Source: Eubacteriales bacterium (lineage in GTDB: Bacteria > Bacillota > Clostridia > Lachnospirales > Lachnospiraceae). From it: a stretch of 64,000 bases of DNA. How positions within the stretch are numbered: position 1 is the stretch's first letter; each line of letters begins with the position of its first letter. The DNA lies in the NCBI GenBank assembly GCA_030524175.1, contig JAUNHC010000008.1:1-64000 (forward strand), written 5' to 3'. The position numbers were made by a program, and so were the translations under genes. Shown piece after piece: positions 53,587-61,656 of the stretch. The notes beneath the pieces are model-generated. The model was given only the letters and a program-made list of their open reading frames with translations. It ran no database searches and had not been told where the DNA came from.

Positions 53587-53600
53587 GAATCAAGCTTTCA

Positions 53601-53638
53601 TTTACATAATATTGATTATGTAAACTTATTTATTTTCT
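53601..53638 (+). terminator. Terminator-like hairpin after the YprB-type gene
   Basis: TTTACATAAT and ATTATGTAAA form a perfect 10-bp AT-rich stem with a 4-nt loop, followed by a T-rich tail. The stem is weak for a terminator. Confidence 0.5.
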
Positions 53639-53754
53639 TCCCTGATCTGTCTGCTCTTCACAGATAATGGTCGTTTTTGCACATAGGCAAAGATAAATTC
53701 TCTGCCATGAGGAGTCCGGCCTCTCATCTGTCATTAAGTCCTTTTACAGTAAAT

Positions 53755-53788
53755 AAGGGATATTGCAAAACGCAATATCCCTTTTGTT
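53755..53788. terminator. Bidirectional terminator between the YprB-type and rpsA-like genes
   Basis: AAGGGATATTGC (53755-53766) pairs with GCAATATCCCTT (53772-53783) around 5 nt. TTGTT follows on the plus strand. The gene-free 53639-53754 shows nothing else. Confidence 0.75.
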
Positions 53789-53822
53789 AACATTAAAATC
53801 ACTCATTTATCGCCGGCTATGA

Positions 53823-54938
53823 TTATTCCTCTGTATCAGAATATTCTACATCAGCATATTCCTCTGTATACTCATCTGCCGGAGCCGGAGCTTCCATAGC
53901 TTTCATGCTCAGACTGATCTTCTTGTCGTCGCCGTTGAAATCAACTACTTTAGCTTCGATTTCCTGACCGATAGAGAGTACATCGGATGGTTTTGCAACA
54001 TGCTCCTTAGAAATCTGTGATACATGGAGAAGTGCATCTACTCCAGGTGCCAGCTCAACAAATGCCCCGAAATCTGTCATACGTGCCACTCTGCCTGATA
54101 CAATATTTCCTACTGCAAAGTTCTCAGCAGCGGAAAGCCACGGATTCTCTTCCGGGAATTTCAGGGAAAGTGCAATCTTATCACCGTTGATCTCTTTGAT
54201 AAGAACTTTAACCTGGTCTCCCACGTTAAATACCTTCTTAGGATTCTCTACTCTGCCCCAGGACATCTCTGAGATATGAAGCAGGCCGTCAGCCCCTCCT
54301 AAATCAATAAATGCACCGAAATCTGTAACATTCTTCACAACACCCTCAACAGCATCGCCAACATGGATCCTCTCCATTAATTCTTTCTGTTTCTCAGCCT
54401 TTTCAGCTAACAGAAGCTGTTTGCGGTTACCGATGATACGGCGTCTTCTCGGATTAAATTCTGTAATGATGAACTCAATTTCCTGATTTGCATACTTGGA
54501 TAAATCTTTCTCATATGAGTCAGACACAAGGCTGGCAGGAATAAATACTCTTGCCTCCTCGATATTGACACATAATCCGCCGTCCAGCACCTGTGTCACA
54601 GGAGCTTTTAATACTTCCTGATTCTCAAATGCGTCTTCCAGACGTTTGTTGCCTTTCTCTGCTGCCAGTCTCTTATAGGTTAAGATAACCTGGCCCTCGC
54701 CGTCATTTACCTTCAAAACTTTTGCTTCCATGGCATCGCCAGGATGTACTACATCTGCCAGTACAACGCTAGCATCATTAGAGTATTCACTCTTAGTGAT
54801 AATACCATCTGCTTTATACCCGATGTTCAGGATGATTTCATCTTCTTTCACATCAATGACAGTACCCTGTACGATTTCTCCATTTCTGATAGTTTTTACG
54901 GAACCTTCCAGCATCTGTTCAAAACTTAATTCTGACAT
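53823..54938 (-). CDS. rpsA: S1 RNA-binding domain protein (RpsA-like)
   Basis: The protein has 371 residues with four S1 domains: about 12-80 (VQGTVIDVKEDEIILNIGYKA), 98-165, 185-255 (VEGVVKNVTDFGAFIDLGGADG) and 270-340 (VSGRVARMTDFGAFVELAPGVD), and an acidic tail. This matches the shorter S1-like proteins of low-GC Gram-positives, which assist rather than drive initiation. The ATG at 54936-54938 has GGAGG 9 nt upstream, and the gene overlaps ispH by 20 nt. In related Clostridia the two are fused. Confidence 0.93.
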   Translation of the reverse strand: MSELSFEQMLEGSVKTIRNGEIVQGTVIDVKEDEIILNIGYKADGIITKSEYSNDASVVLADVVHPGDAMEAKVLKVNDGEGQVILTYKRLAAEKGNKRLEDAFENQEVLKAPVTQVLDGGLCVNIEEARVFIPASLVSDSYEKDLSKYANQEIEFIITEFNPRRRRIIGNRKQLLLAEKAEKQKELMERIHVGDAVEGVVKNVTDFGAFIDLGGADGLLHISEMSWGRVENPKKVFNVGDQVKVLIKEINGDKIALSLKFPEENPWLSAAENFAVGNIVSGRVARMTDFGAFVELAPGVDALLHVSQISKEHVAKPSDVLSIGQEIEAKVVDFNGDDKKISLSMKAMEAPAPADEYTEEYADVEYSDTEE

Positions 54939-55785
54939 GTTCTTGAACCTCCTCAATAATTTTCTTTGGGGTGGAAGCCCCTGCTGTAATACCTACACAA
55001 CTACTGCATTGGAACATTTCAGAATCCAAGTCTACAGGTGTTTGTATATAGTAAGTATTTCCACATTCCTTTTTACATATTTCAAACAGCTTTTGAGTAT
55101 TCGAGCTGTGCCGGCCGCCTACGACCAGCATAGTATCTACCTCTCCGGCTATGAGTTTAGCTTCTTTCTGCCGTTGTTCGGTAGCGTTACAAATAGTGTT
55201 TAAAACATTTAGAATATTTGAAACATTATTATCATACCTCTTTTTGCCGAGAATTTCAACTAAATCTTTAAATTTGTTGTAATTAAATGTCGTTTGCGAC
55301 ACTACGCAAAGAGGTTTCTGTGTCTGAATGAGAAATTTTTCCGCATCCTCAACGTCTTTGATAACTGTGTAAGCTCCCTGGCACCATCCGCAGATTCCTT
55401 TCACCTCCGGATGATCCTTATCTCCTATAATGATAATATGGCTTCCCTTTTCACTTTCCCGCTCTACGATCCTGTGGATCTTCAGCACAAAGGGACAGGT
55501 GACATCCACATAGTCCAGCTTCCGTTCTTTCAGCAGGTCATATACAGACTTGCCCACACCATGGGAACGAATGATCACAGTGCCTTCCTTCAGTCCGTCA
55601 AGAGCCGTCTCGTCAATGACACAGACTCCCTTCTGTTCCAGATCAGACACCACTTCCTCATTATGGATGATAGGTCCAAGAGTATAGATGGGGGCTTTGC
55701 CTGTCTCGATCAGCTCGTACACCTTGTCCACAGCTCTTTTCACTCCGAAACAGAATCCTGCTGTCCTGGCAATCTTCACTTCCAT
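54919..55785 (-). CDS. ispH: 4-hydroxy-3-methylbut-2-enyl diphosphate reductase
   Basis: Last step of the MEP isoprenoid pathway, giving IPP and DMAPP with a 4Fe-4S cluster. The 288 residues hold the three cluster cysteines in AGFCFGVKRAV (about 12), VTCPFV (about 96) and NTICNATEQRQ (about 190), and the motifs GPIIHNEEV and RSHGVGK. The ATG at 55783-55785 starts 1 nt after the cmk stop, with AAGGTGG upstream. A longer ORF of 18 codons overlaps cmk and is not needed. Confidence 0.95.
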   Translation of the reverse strand: MEVKIARTAGFCFGVKRAVDKVYELIETGKAPIYTLGPIIHNEEVVSDLEQKGVCVIDETALDGLKEGTVIIRSHGVGKSVYDLLKERKLDYVDVTCPFVLKIHRIVERESEKGSHIIIIGDKDHPEVKGICGWCQGAYTVIKDVEDAEKFLIQTQKPLCVVSQTTFNYNKFKDLVEILGKKRYDNNVSNILNVLNTICNATEQRQKEAKLIAGEVDTMLVVGGRHSSNTQKLFEICKKECGNTYYIQTPVDLDSEMFQCSSCVGITAGASTPKKIIEEVQEHVRIKF

Positions 55786-55786
55786 A

Positions 55787-56458
55787 TCAGGATTCCACCT
55801 TTTCACGATAAATACCCATGATTTTTGCCACAACCTCATCGATTCCCATGTCAGAGGAGTCTACCAGTACGGCATCTTCCGCTTTCTTAAGAGGTGATAC
55901 CTGGCGGTTCATATCCCGTTCGTCACGCTCTGCGATATCATGTTCTATTTCCTCCAGGCTGCAGGGCAGGCCCTTCTCCGAAAGTTCCAGATAACGCCGT
56001 GCGGCCCTTGTATGGACACTGGCTGTGAGATAGATTTTTACATCTGCATCCGGAAGGATGGTTGTGCCTATATCACGTCCGTCCATCACTACGTCATGGC
56101 TGGATGCCAGATTCCGCTGAAGCTTTAAAAGGTGCTCTCTGACTTTGGGATTTGCAGAACTTAAAGAAGCCATGTTTCCCACCTGTTCCGTACGAAGATA
56201 TGGATTTACGTTCTCTCCGTTCAGAAGCACGATCTGCTCACCGTCCCGGTATTCAATGGAAATCTCTGCCTCCTGACAGACTGCTGCCACCTTATCCCCA
56301 TCTTCTCCGTTCACATGGCGGTTAAGCAGGTATAAAGCCATTGCCCTGTACATAGCCCCTGTGTCCACATAGATAAACGACAGTTCACCGGCTACCCTCC
56401 TTGCAATTGTGCTTTTCCCTGCTCCGGCAGGGCCGTCAATGGCAATATTACATCCCAT
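55787..56458 (-). CDS. cmk: Cytidylate kinase
   Basis: Phosphorylates CMP and dCMP with ATP. The 223 residues have the P-loop IAIDGPAGAGKSTIARRV near 5, DTGAMYRAMALYLL near 32, DGRDIGTTILPDADVKIYLT near 155, and the lid region ARRYLELSEKG. The ATG at 56456-56458 has AAGGAGG 9 nt upstream. It is the first member of cmk-ispH-rpsA, a conserved trio in Clostridia. Confidence 0.95.
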   Translation of the reverse strand: MGCNIAIDGPAGAGKSTIARRVAGELSFIYVDTGAMYRAMALYLLNRHVNGEDGDKVAAVCQEAEISIEYRDGEQIVLLNGENVNPYLRTEQVGNMASLSSANPKVREHLLKLQRNLASSHDVVMDGRDIGTTILPDADVKIYLTASVHTRAARRYLELSEKGLPCSLEEIEHDIAERDERDMNRQVSPLKKAEDAVLVDSSDMGIDEVVAKIMGIYREKVES

Positions 56459-56550
56459 TCCGTATGTCCTCCTTATTTTTACTGTGAAAGTCCCGGGCGA
56501 CAGCCGTGAGACAACGCATACATGCGGCATCCCATGAATATCGGACGGGT

Positions 56551-57780
56551 TTATACAATAGCCTGAGCTGCCAGATACGCAGTAGACCAGGCAATTTGAA
56601 GATTGAATCCTCCTGTGACCGCATCCAGGTCCAGAACCTCGCCTATAAAGTAAAGGTTCTCCACCTTTTTAGATTCCATGCTGCCAGGCTTTATTTCTTT
56701 TACGGAAACACCGCCCCTTGTGATGATAGCTTCTTTAAACTCACCCATACCGGTGATGGTAAAAGGAAAGGCTTTTACAAGTGCTTCGAATCCCAGGCGT
56801 TCTTCCCTGGATATCTCATGGATCTTCTTTTCCGGTTCAATGCCCCCAAGCTCCAGCATCACCGGGGTAAGGGATGAAGGAAACAGGACGCCTATCACAT
56901 TTTTAAACTGCTTATTCTGCCCTGCTTCAAACTCACGAAGAACACGTGAATCCAGCTGTTCAGGTGTCAGAGCCGGCTTCAGGTCAAGATATGCCTTAAG
57001 TTCTTCCTTTTCCAGAAAGCGGCCGATCTTTGCGCTGGCAGAAAGCACCATAGGACCGGTCACACCGTAATGAGTAAACATCATTTCCCCGAAATCTTCA
57101 TAGATGACTTTTTTTCCGGATTTTACTGTAAGGTTTACATTCTTAAGGGATAGTCCCTGAAGCTTAGGAATATACGTTTCCTTTGTCTTAAGAGGGACAA
57201 GGGATGGCTTAAGCTCTGTAACCTGATGTCCCGTGTCCCTGGCAAAACGGTATCCGTCTCCCGTGGAGCCTGTGGCAGGATAGGAAAGCCCTCCTGTGGC
57301 CACGATCACAGCGTCAGCAGAAAGAAAAGTACCGTCCTTTAACCTGACTCCCTTTGCCTTTCCGTCCTCTGCAGCAATACCTTCAACCTCTGTATGGAGA
57401 TGGATGCGGGCACCGGCTTTTTTCAGTTCCCGTTCCAAGGCACGTATAATATCCGAGGAATGATCTGAACAGGGAAAAACCCTGTTTCCCCGCTCCACTT
57501 TCAGAGGAACCCCTGCCTCCTCAAAGAAATCCATAACATCATGGCTCCCATAGGAGTAAAATGCACTGTACATAAACTTGGCATTGCTCATCATAGCAGC
57601 GAAAAGCTCCTCCGTTTCACAGGCATTCGTCACATTGCACCGGCCTTTTCCTGTGATAAACAGTTTCTTGCCCAGCTTCTCATTCTTCTCCAGCACATGG
57701 ACCTCATGACCCTTGTGCGCCGCATGGATACCAGCCATCATTCCTGCGGCTCCGCCGCCAATAATCAATACTTTGCTCAT
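56551..57780 (-). CDS. NAD(P)/FAD-dependent oxidoreductase (HI0933/YhiN family)
   Basis: Flavoprotein of 409 residues. The dinucleotide-binding motif VLIIGGGAAGMMAGIHAAHKG lies at 4-24, GKGRCNVTN near 45, VIVATGGLSYPATGSTGDGY near 155, and TRGGVSVKEIKPGSMESK plus FIGEVLDLDAVTGGFNLQ near the C-terminus close the FAD site. No substrate is known for the family. AGGTAGC precedes the ATG. It lies about 90 nt ahead of cmk. Confidence 0.92.
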   Translation of the reverse strand: MSKVLIIGGGAAGMMAGIHAAHKGHEVHVLEKNEKLGKKLFITGKGRCNVTNACETEELFAAMMSNAKFMYSAFYSYGSHDVMDFFEEAGVPLKVERGNRVFPCSDHSSDIIRALERELKKAGARIHLHTEVEGIAAEDGKAKGVRLKDGTFLSADAVIVATGGLSYPATGSTGDGYRFARDTGHQVTELKPSLVPLKTKETYIPKLQGLSLKNVNLTVKSGKKVIYEDFGEMMFTHYGVTGPMVLSASAKIGRFLEKEELKAYLDLKPALTPEQLDSRVLREFEAGQNKQFKNVIGVLFPSSLTPVMLELGGIEPEKKIHEISREERLGFEALVKAFPFTITGMGEFKEAIITRGGVSVKEIKPGSMESKKVENLYFIGEVLDLDAVTGGFNLQIAWSTAYLAAQAIV

Positions 57781-57835
57781 GAAGCTACCTGCCTTAACCT
57801 TATATTTTACTGTAATCGGCTTCCGTTATTTTTAT

Positions 57836-57867
57836 TCAGAAAAGGAGCCTGCAACCGCAAGCTCCTT
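57836..57867 (-). terminator. Terminator of the biotin decarboxylase operon
   Basis: AAGGAGCCTGC (57842-57852) faces GCAAGCTCCTT (57857-57867), 11 pairs with one G-T pair on the minus strand and a 4-nt loop, followed by TTTTCTG. Confidence 0.8.
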
Positions 57868-57877
57868 CTGCATAAAC

Positions 57878-59290
57878 TTATACCGGATATGCTCCGTTCT
57901 TTGTATCTGCTGCTGTCTCATCAACCTTTGTCTGCTGAGCCTGGCGATACTTAAAGAAATCTGTGGCAACCTGCGGGAATAATGCGTAGGACAGTACGTC
58001 CTCATCCTGCTCTTTATACTGAACCATTTCACTTTCCAGTTTATCCAGCTCGTTGTCAAGTAAGTCAGCCGGACGGCAGGTGATAGGCTCTGTATCTCCG
58101 ATGCATTTCTTCTGCACTTCAGGATTGAACGGCTTTACTGTTGCACCATATTTTCCGCTTAATACATCTTTTGTCTCTTTTGTAACCATTTTGTATCTCT
58201 CGCCCATGATCACATTGAATACCGCCTGGGTACCAACGATCTGGGAAGACGGAGTAACAAGTGGCGGCTCGCCAAGGTCTTTACGCACACGCGGCACTTC
58301 TTCCAGCACATCATAGAATTTATCTTCTGCGTGCTGCTCTTTCAGCTGGGAGGTAAGGTTGGATAACATACCGCCCGGAACCTGATACAGAAGAGTCTTG
58401 ATATTTACGCCAAGATTCTTCGGATTCAGCAGTCCGCTGTCAAGGGCTTCATCTCTCATTGGTCGGAAGTAATCAGCAATTTCAGCCAGAAGCTGCTGGT
58501 CAAATCCGGTATCATAAGGTGTGCCCTTAAAGGTCTCAACAATAACCTCTGTTGCAGGCTGTGAGGTTCCAAGAGCAAAAGGTGACATAGCAGTGTCCAC
58601 AATGTCAACACCTGCCTCTATTGCTTTCAGATAAGTCATGGAAGCAACACCGGAGGTGTAATGTGTATGCAGGTCGATCGGAATCTTAACTGCCTCTTTA
58701 AGTGCTGTGACAAGCTCTGTAGCCTGGTAGGGAAGAAGAAGACCTGCCATATCCTTGATACAGATAGAATCAGCACCCATATTCTCAATACGTTTTGCAA
58801 TGTCTGTCCAGTATTCCAGTGTGTAGGCATCACCCAAGGTATAGGAAAGAGCTACCTGTGCATGAACCTTCTCTTTATTTGATGCGGTAACTGCTGTCTG
58901 AAGATTGCGAAGATCGTTCAGACAGTCAAAAATACGGATAATATCAATTCCGTTTGCAGCAGATTTCTGTACGAAGTATTCTACCACGTCATCTGCATAT
59001 GGACGGTATCCCAGAATGTTCTGTCCGCGGAAGAGCATCTGAAGCTTTGTATTCTTGAAACCGTCACGTAATTTACGAAGTCTTTCCCATGGGTCTTCCT
59101 TAAGGAAACGAAGGGAAGCATCGAAAGTCGCACCGCCCCAGCATTCAACTGCATGGTAGCCGACTTTGTCAAGTTTATCAACAATGGGAAGCATCTGCTC
59201 TGTGCTCATACGTGTGGCGATCAGGGACTGATGAGCATCACGCAAAATGGTTTCCACTATCTTTACAGGTTTTTTCTCTATTTCTGCCAT
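57878..59290 (-). CDS. oadA: Oxaloacetate decarboxylase alpha / 5S-type carboxyltransferase subunit
   Basis: Moves CO2 from oxaloacetate to biotin, or the reverse. The 470 residues form the PYC-like carboxyltransferase barrel plus its conserved C-terminal region, without an attached biotin domain. Key sites are ETILRDAHQSLIATRM near 12, the carbamylated Lys in SICIKDMAGLL near 180, and metal-binding IDLHTHYTSGVASM near 210. AAGGAG lies 9 nt before the ATG. Last gene of a five-gene operon whose separate biotin carrier supplies the prosthetic group. Confidence 0.94.
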   Translation of the reverse strand: MAEIEKKPVKIVETILRDAHQSLIATRMSTEQMLPIVDKLDKVGYHAVECWGGATFDASLRFLKEDPWERLRKLRDGFKNTKLQMLFRGQNILGYRPYADDVVEYFVQKSAANGIDIIRIFDCLNDLRNLQTAVTASNKEKVHAQVALSYTLGDAYTLEYWTDIAKRIENMGADSICIKDMAGLLLPYQATELVTALKEAVKIPIDLHTHYTSGVASMTYLKAIEAGVDIVDTAMSPFALGTSQPATEVIVETFKGTPYDTGFDQQLLAEIADYFRPMRDEALDSGLLNPKNLGVNIKTLLYQVPGGMLSNLTSQLKEQHAEDKFYDVLEEVPRVRKDLGEPPLVTPSSQIVGTQAVFNVIMGERYKMVTKETKDVLSGKYGATVKPFNPEVQKKCIGDTEPITCRPADLLDNELDKLESEMVQYKEQDEDVLSYALFPQVATDFFKYRQAQQTKVDETAADTKNGAYPV

Positions 59291-59328
59291 AATGAATTCT
59301 CCTTATATTTATTTAAGTACTCCGGGCT

Positions 59329-60477
59329 TTAAACCCCGAATATAGCCATGAAGGTTCCGGCAGCCACGGCTGTACCGATAACTCCCGCAACGTTTGGACC
59401 CATAGCGTGCATCAGAAGGAAGTTGGTCGGGTCTGCCTCAGCCCCTACTTTCTGGGATACACGGGCCGCCATAGGCACTGCAGATACACCGGCAGAACCA
59501 ATGAGCGGGTTGATCTTGCCCCCGGAAAGCTTGCACATCAACTTACCAAGCATAACTCCGCCGAAGGTACCAAAGCAAAATGCCATAAGACCTAATACGA
59601 CGATTTTCAGTGTGTTCATGTTAAGGAACGCCTCAGCACTGGTGGATGCACCTACAGAAGTACCCAGAAGGATAACTACAATGTACATCAGCGCATTGGA
59701 AGCTGTCTCTGTCAGCTGCTTTACAACACCAGACTCTCTGAACAGGTTACCAAGCATCAGCATACCAACAAGTGGAGCTGTGGTTGGAAGAATCAGGCAG
59801 ACAACGATCGTGATGACGATCGGGAATAAAATCTTCTCAAGCTTGGAAACAGGACGAAGCTGCTCCATCTTGATCTTACGTTCTTTTTCTGTAGTAAAGG
59901 CTTTCATGATAGGCGGCTGGATGATCGGCACCAGTGACATATAGGAATATGCCGCCACCGCAATGGGGCCCATGAGAGCCGTCTGACCCAGCTTACCTGC
60001 CAGGAATATAGATGTAGGGCCGTCAGCACCGCCGATGATGGAGATCGCTGCTGCTGCTTTTCCGTTGAATCCAAGGAAGATTGCCAGGAAATATGCAACA
60101 TAGATACCAAGCTGTGCGGCTGCACCCATAAGGAAGCTCTTAGGATTGGCAATAAGGGGACCGAAGTCTGTCATTGCACCTACTCCCATGAAGATAAGGG
60201 AAGGTAAGATACTCCACTCATCCAGTAAATAGAAATAATGTAAAAGTCCACCGACACCATTAGCAGAGTCTTCGACACGAAGCATAATATCCGGGTAAAT
60301 ATTTACCAGAAGCATACCGAACGCGATCGGTACTAAAAGCAGCGGCTCAAACCCATGCTTAATCGCAAGGTATAAGAACAAACATGCCACTAAGATCATC
60401 AGGTAATTGCCCCATGTCAGATTAAAGAACGCTGTCTGATGAATCAGGTTGGACACGGTTTCTGTTACATAAGACAT
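59329..60477 (-). CDS. oadB: Na+-translocating decarboxylase beta subunit
   Basis: Membrane subunit that releases CO2 from carboxybiotin and pumps Na+ outward. The 382 residues have about nine or ten helices. The conserved region AISIIGGADGPTSIFLAGK near 145 holds the Asp linked to Na+ binding, and GVSAVPMAARVSQKVGAEAD near 330 is typical. Related subunits serve oxaloacetate, methylmalonyl-CoA and glutaconyl-CoA decarboxylases alike. GGGAGG precedes the ATG; 17 nt separate it from the biotin carrier gene. Confidence 0.94.
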   Translation of the reverse strand: MSYVTETVSNLIHQTAFFNLTWGNYLMILVACLFLYLAIKHGFEPLLLVPIAFGMLLVNIYPDIMLRVEDSANGVGGLLHYFYLLDEWSILPSLIFMGVGAMTDFGPLIANPKSFLMGAAAQLGIYVAYFLAIFLGFNGKAAAAISIIGGADGPTSIFLAGKLGQTALMGPIAVAAYSYMSLVPIIQPPIMKAFTTEKERKIKMEQLRPVSKLEKILFPIVITIVVCLILPTTAPLVGMLMLGNLFRESGVVKQLTETASNALMYIVVILLGTSVGASTSAEAFLNMNTLKIVVLGLMAFCFGTFGGVMLGKLMCKLSGGKINPLIGSAGVSAVPMAARVSQKVGAEADPTNFLLMHAMGPNVAGVIGTAVAAGTFMAIFGV

Positions 60478-60493
60478 TTGTCTACCTCCCGTC

Positions 60494-60868
60494 CTAGTTC
60501 ATAGTTGCTAAAGTATCTCCATTTTCTACAGAGGAACCTTCAGCAACATCAATGCTGGCGATAGTTCCGTCCTGAGGAGCTACTACAGGAATTTCCATTT
60601 TCATGGATTCCAGGATTACTACGTTGTCACCGGCCTTTACAGCCTGTCCCACAGATGCAACCAATTTTACAACTTTTCCGGGTACAGATGATGTCACCTT
60701 TACAGCGCCTGCGCCTGCTGCCGGAGCTGCTGCTTTTGGTGCTGCCTTTGGAGCGGCTGCCGGAGCTGCCTTGGGTGCTGCGGCTGCAGCAGGAGCGGAA
60801 ACACTTCCGGTCTCTTCAACAGTAACTTCATATGCTGTTCCGTTTACAGTAATTGTATAACTTTTCAT
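60494..60868 (-). CDS. Biotin carboxyl carrier protein of the decarboxylase
   Basis: Carries CO2 between the carboxyltransferases and the pump. The 124 residues start with a short folded stretch (1-25), then an Ala/Pro/Lys linker (about 27-52), then the biotinyl domain (about 54-124). The biotinylated Lys is in VVILESMKMEIPVVAPQDG near 90; Ser replaces the more usual Ala of AMKM, a known variant. AGGAGG lies 8 nt before the ATG. Confidence 0.94.
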   Translation of the reverse strand: MKSYTITVNGTAYEVTVEETGSVSAPAAAAAPKAAPAAAPKAAPKAAAPAAGAGAVKVTSSVPGKVVKLVASVGQAVKAGDNVVILESMKMEIPVVAPQDGTIASIDVAEGSSVENGDTLATMN

Positions 60869-60886
60869 CTTTTAATCCTCCTAATG

Positions 60887-61642
60887 TCATTTACCTTTTT
60901 TACGATTTATTTTTCGGATAGAACGAACCACAAACCCATCGGTGCTGGTTCCTTCTGAAGCCGCGATCGCGGCTGAAATAACTGCGATCAGTTCAGTGTC
61001 ATCTGCGGCCGGTTCAACAGCCTCAACAGCCGGAACTGGTGCCGGTGCCGGAATAGCGGACTCCGGTACAACTGCGGCATTCTTTTTCTTGCCCTCTACG
61101 AGCCCTGGGATAAACCTGAAGAGGTAAATCACAAAACTCAGGAAAATCAACATGATAAATACGGTTCCTAATCCCATAAGGGTATTAAGTCCTGCTCTCT
61201 CCAGAGTAACAGACAGAGGATACTGCACATCAACACTCATGGATGTAGGGATTGCCGTGTCATCGAATACATATACAAAATTTGCATCTGCCTTCTCAAA
61301 CTTCACAGGTATGGTCACTGTATACTGCCCGTGATCTCCGGCCACCTCTGTCTTGCCGCCCTCTTCGTCCTTCTTCTCACCAAGTTCTTCCTTGGAATTC
61401 TTCCATGCCTCCATGGCCTGCATTGTGAAGGAATCGCCTGATGACATATACTGTTCGATTTCATCGTCACTGAGGGGGATGATGGTCTCTGTCAGGCCTT
61501 CAGCAGTCATGGTGATCTGTTGTTCTAATGCCTCGTCAATCTCCGTCTCCGCCATAACCATGGCTGCACCGCCCACCGTCACGGCAGCCGCGCAGAAAAG
61601 CGCAGTGCAGACAGAGGTTAATTTCTTAAAAATATGTTTCAT
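60887..61642 (-). CDS. oadG: OadG/MmdD-type subunit with an extracytoplasmic domain
   Basis: Small membrane subunit that holds such complexes together, here enlarged to 251 residues. A signal-like helix (about 6-28) leads to an outside domain of about 120 residues (with YTVTIPVKFEKADANFVYVF), a second helix (about 157-180), a Pro/Ala-rich linker, and the family C-terminus IAVISAAIAASEGTSTDGFVVRSIRKI. Classic OadG has about 80 residues and one helix. The ATG at 61640-61642 is chosen over GTG at 61649, with GAGGTGG upstream. Confidence 0.85.
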   Translation of the reverse strand: MKHIFKKLTSVCTALFCAAAVTVGGAAMVMAETEIDEALEQQITMTAEGLTETIIPLSDDEIEQYMSSGDSFTMQAMEAWKNSKEELGEKKDEEGGKTEVAGDHGQYTVTIPVKFEKADANFVYVFDDTAIPTSMSVDVQYPLSVTLERAGLNTLMGLGTVFIMLIFLSFVIYLFRFIPGLVEGKKKNAAVVPESAIPAPAPVPAVEAVEPAADDTELIAVISAAIAASEGTSTDGFVVRSIRKINRKKGK

Positions 61643-61656
61643 ATGCTCCACCTCGC

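Noticed and set aside
60595..60620. Loss of the biotin attachment motif because ESMKM replaces EAMKM
   Set aside because: The Met-Lys-Met core is kept and Ser at this position occurs in other biotin carriers.
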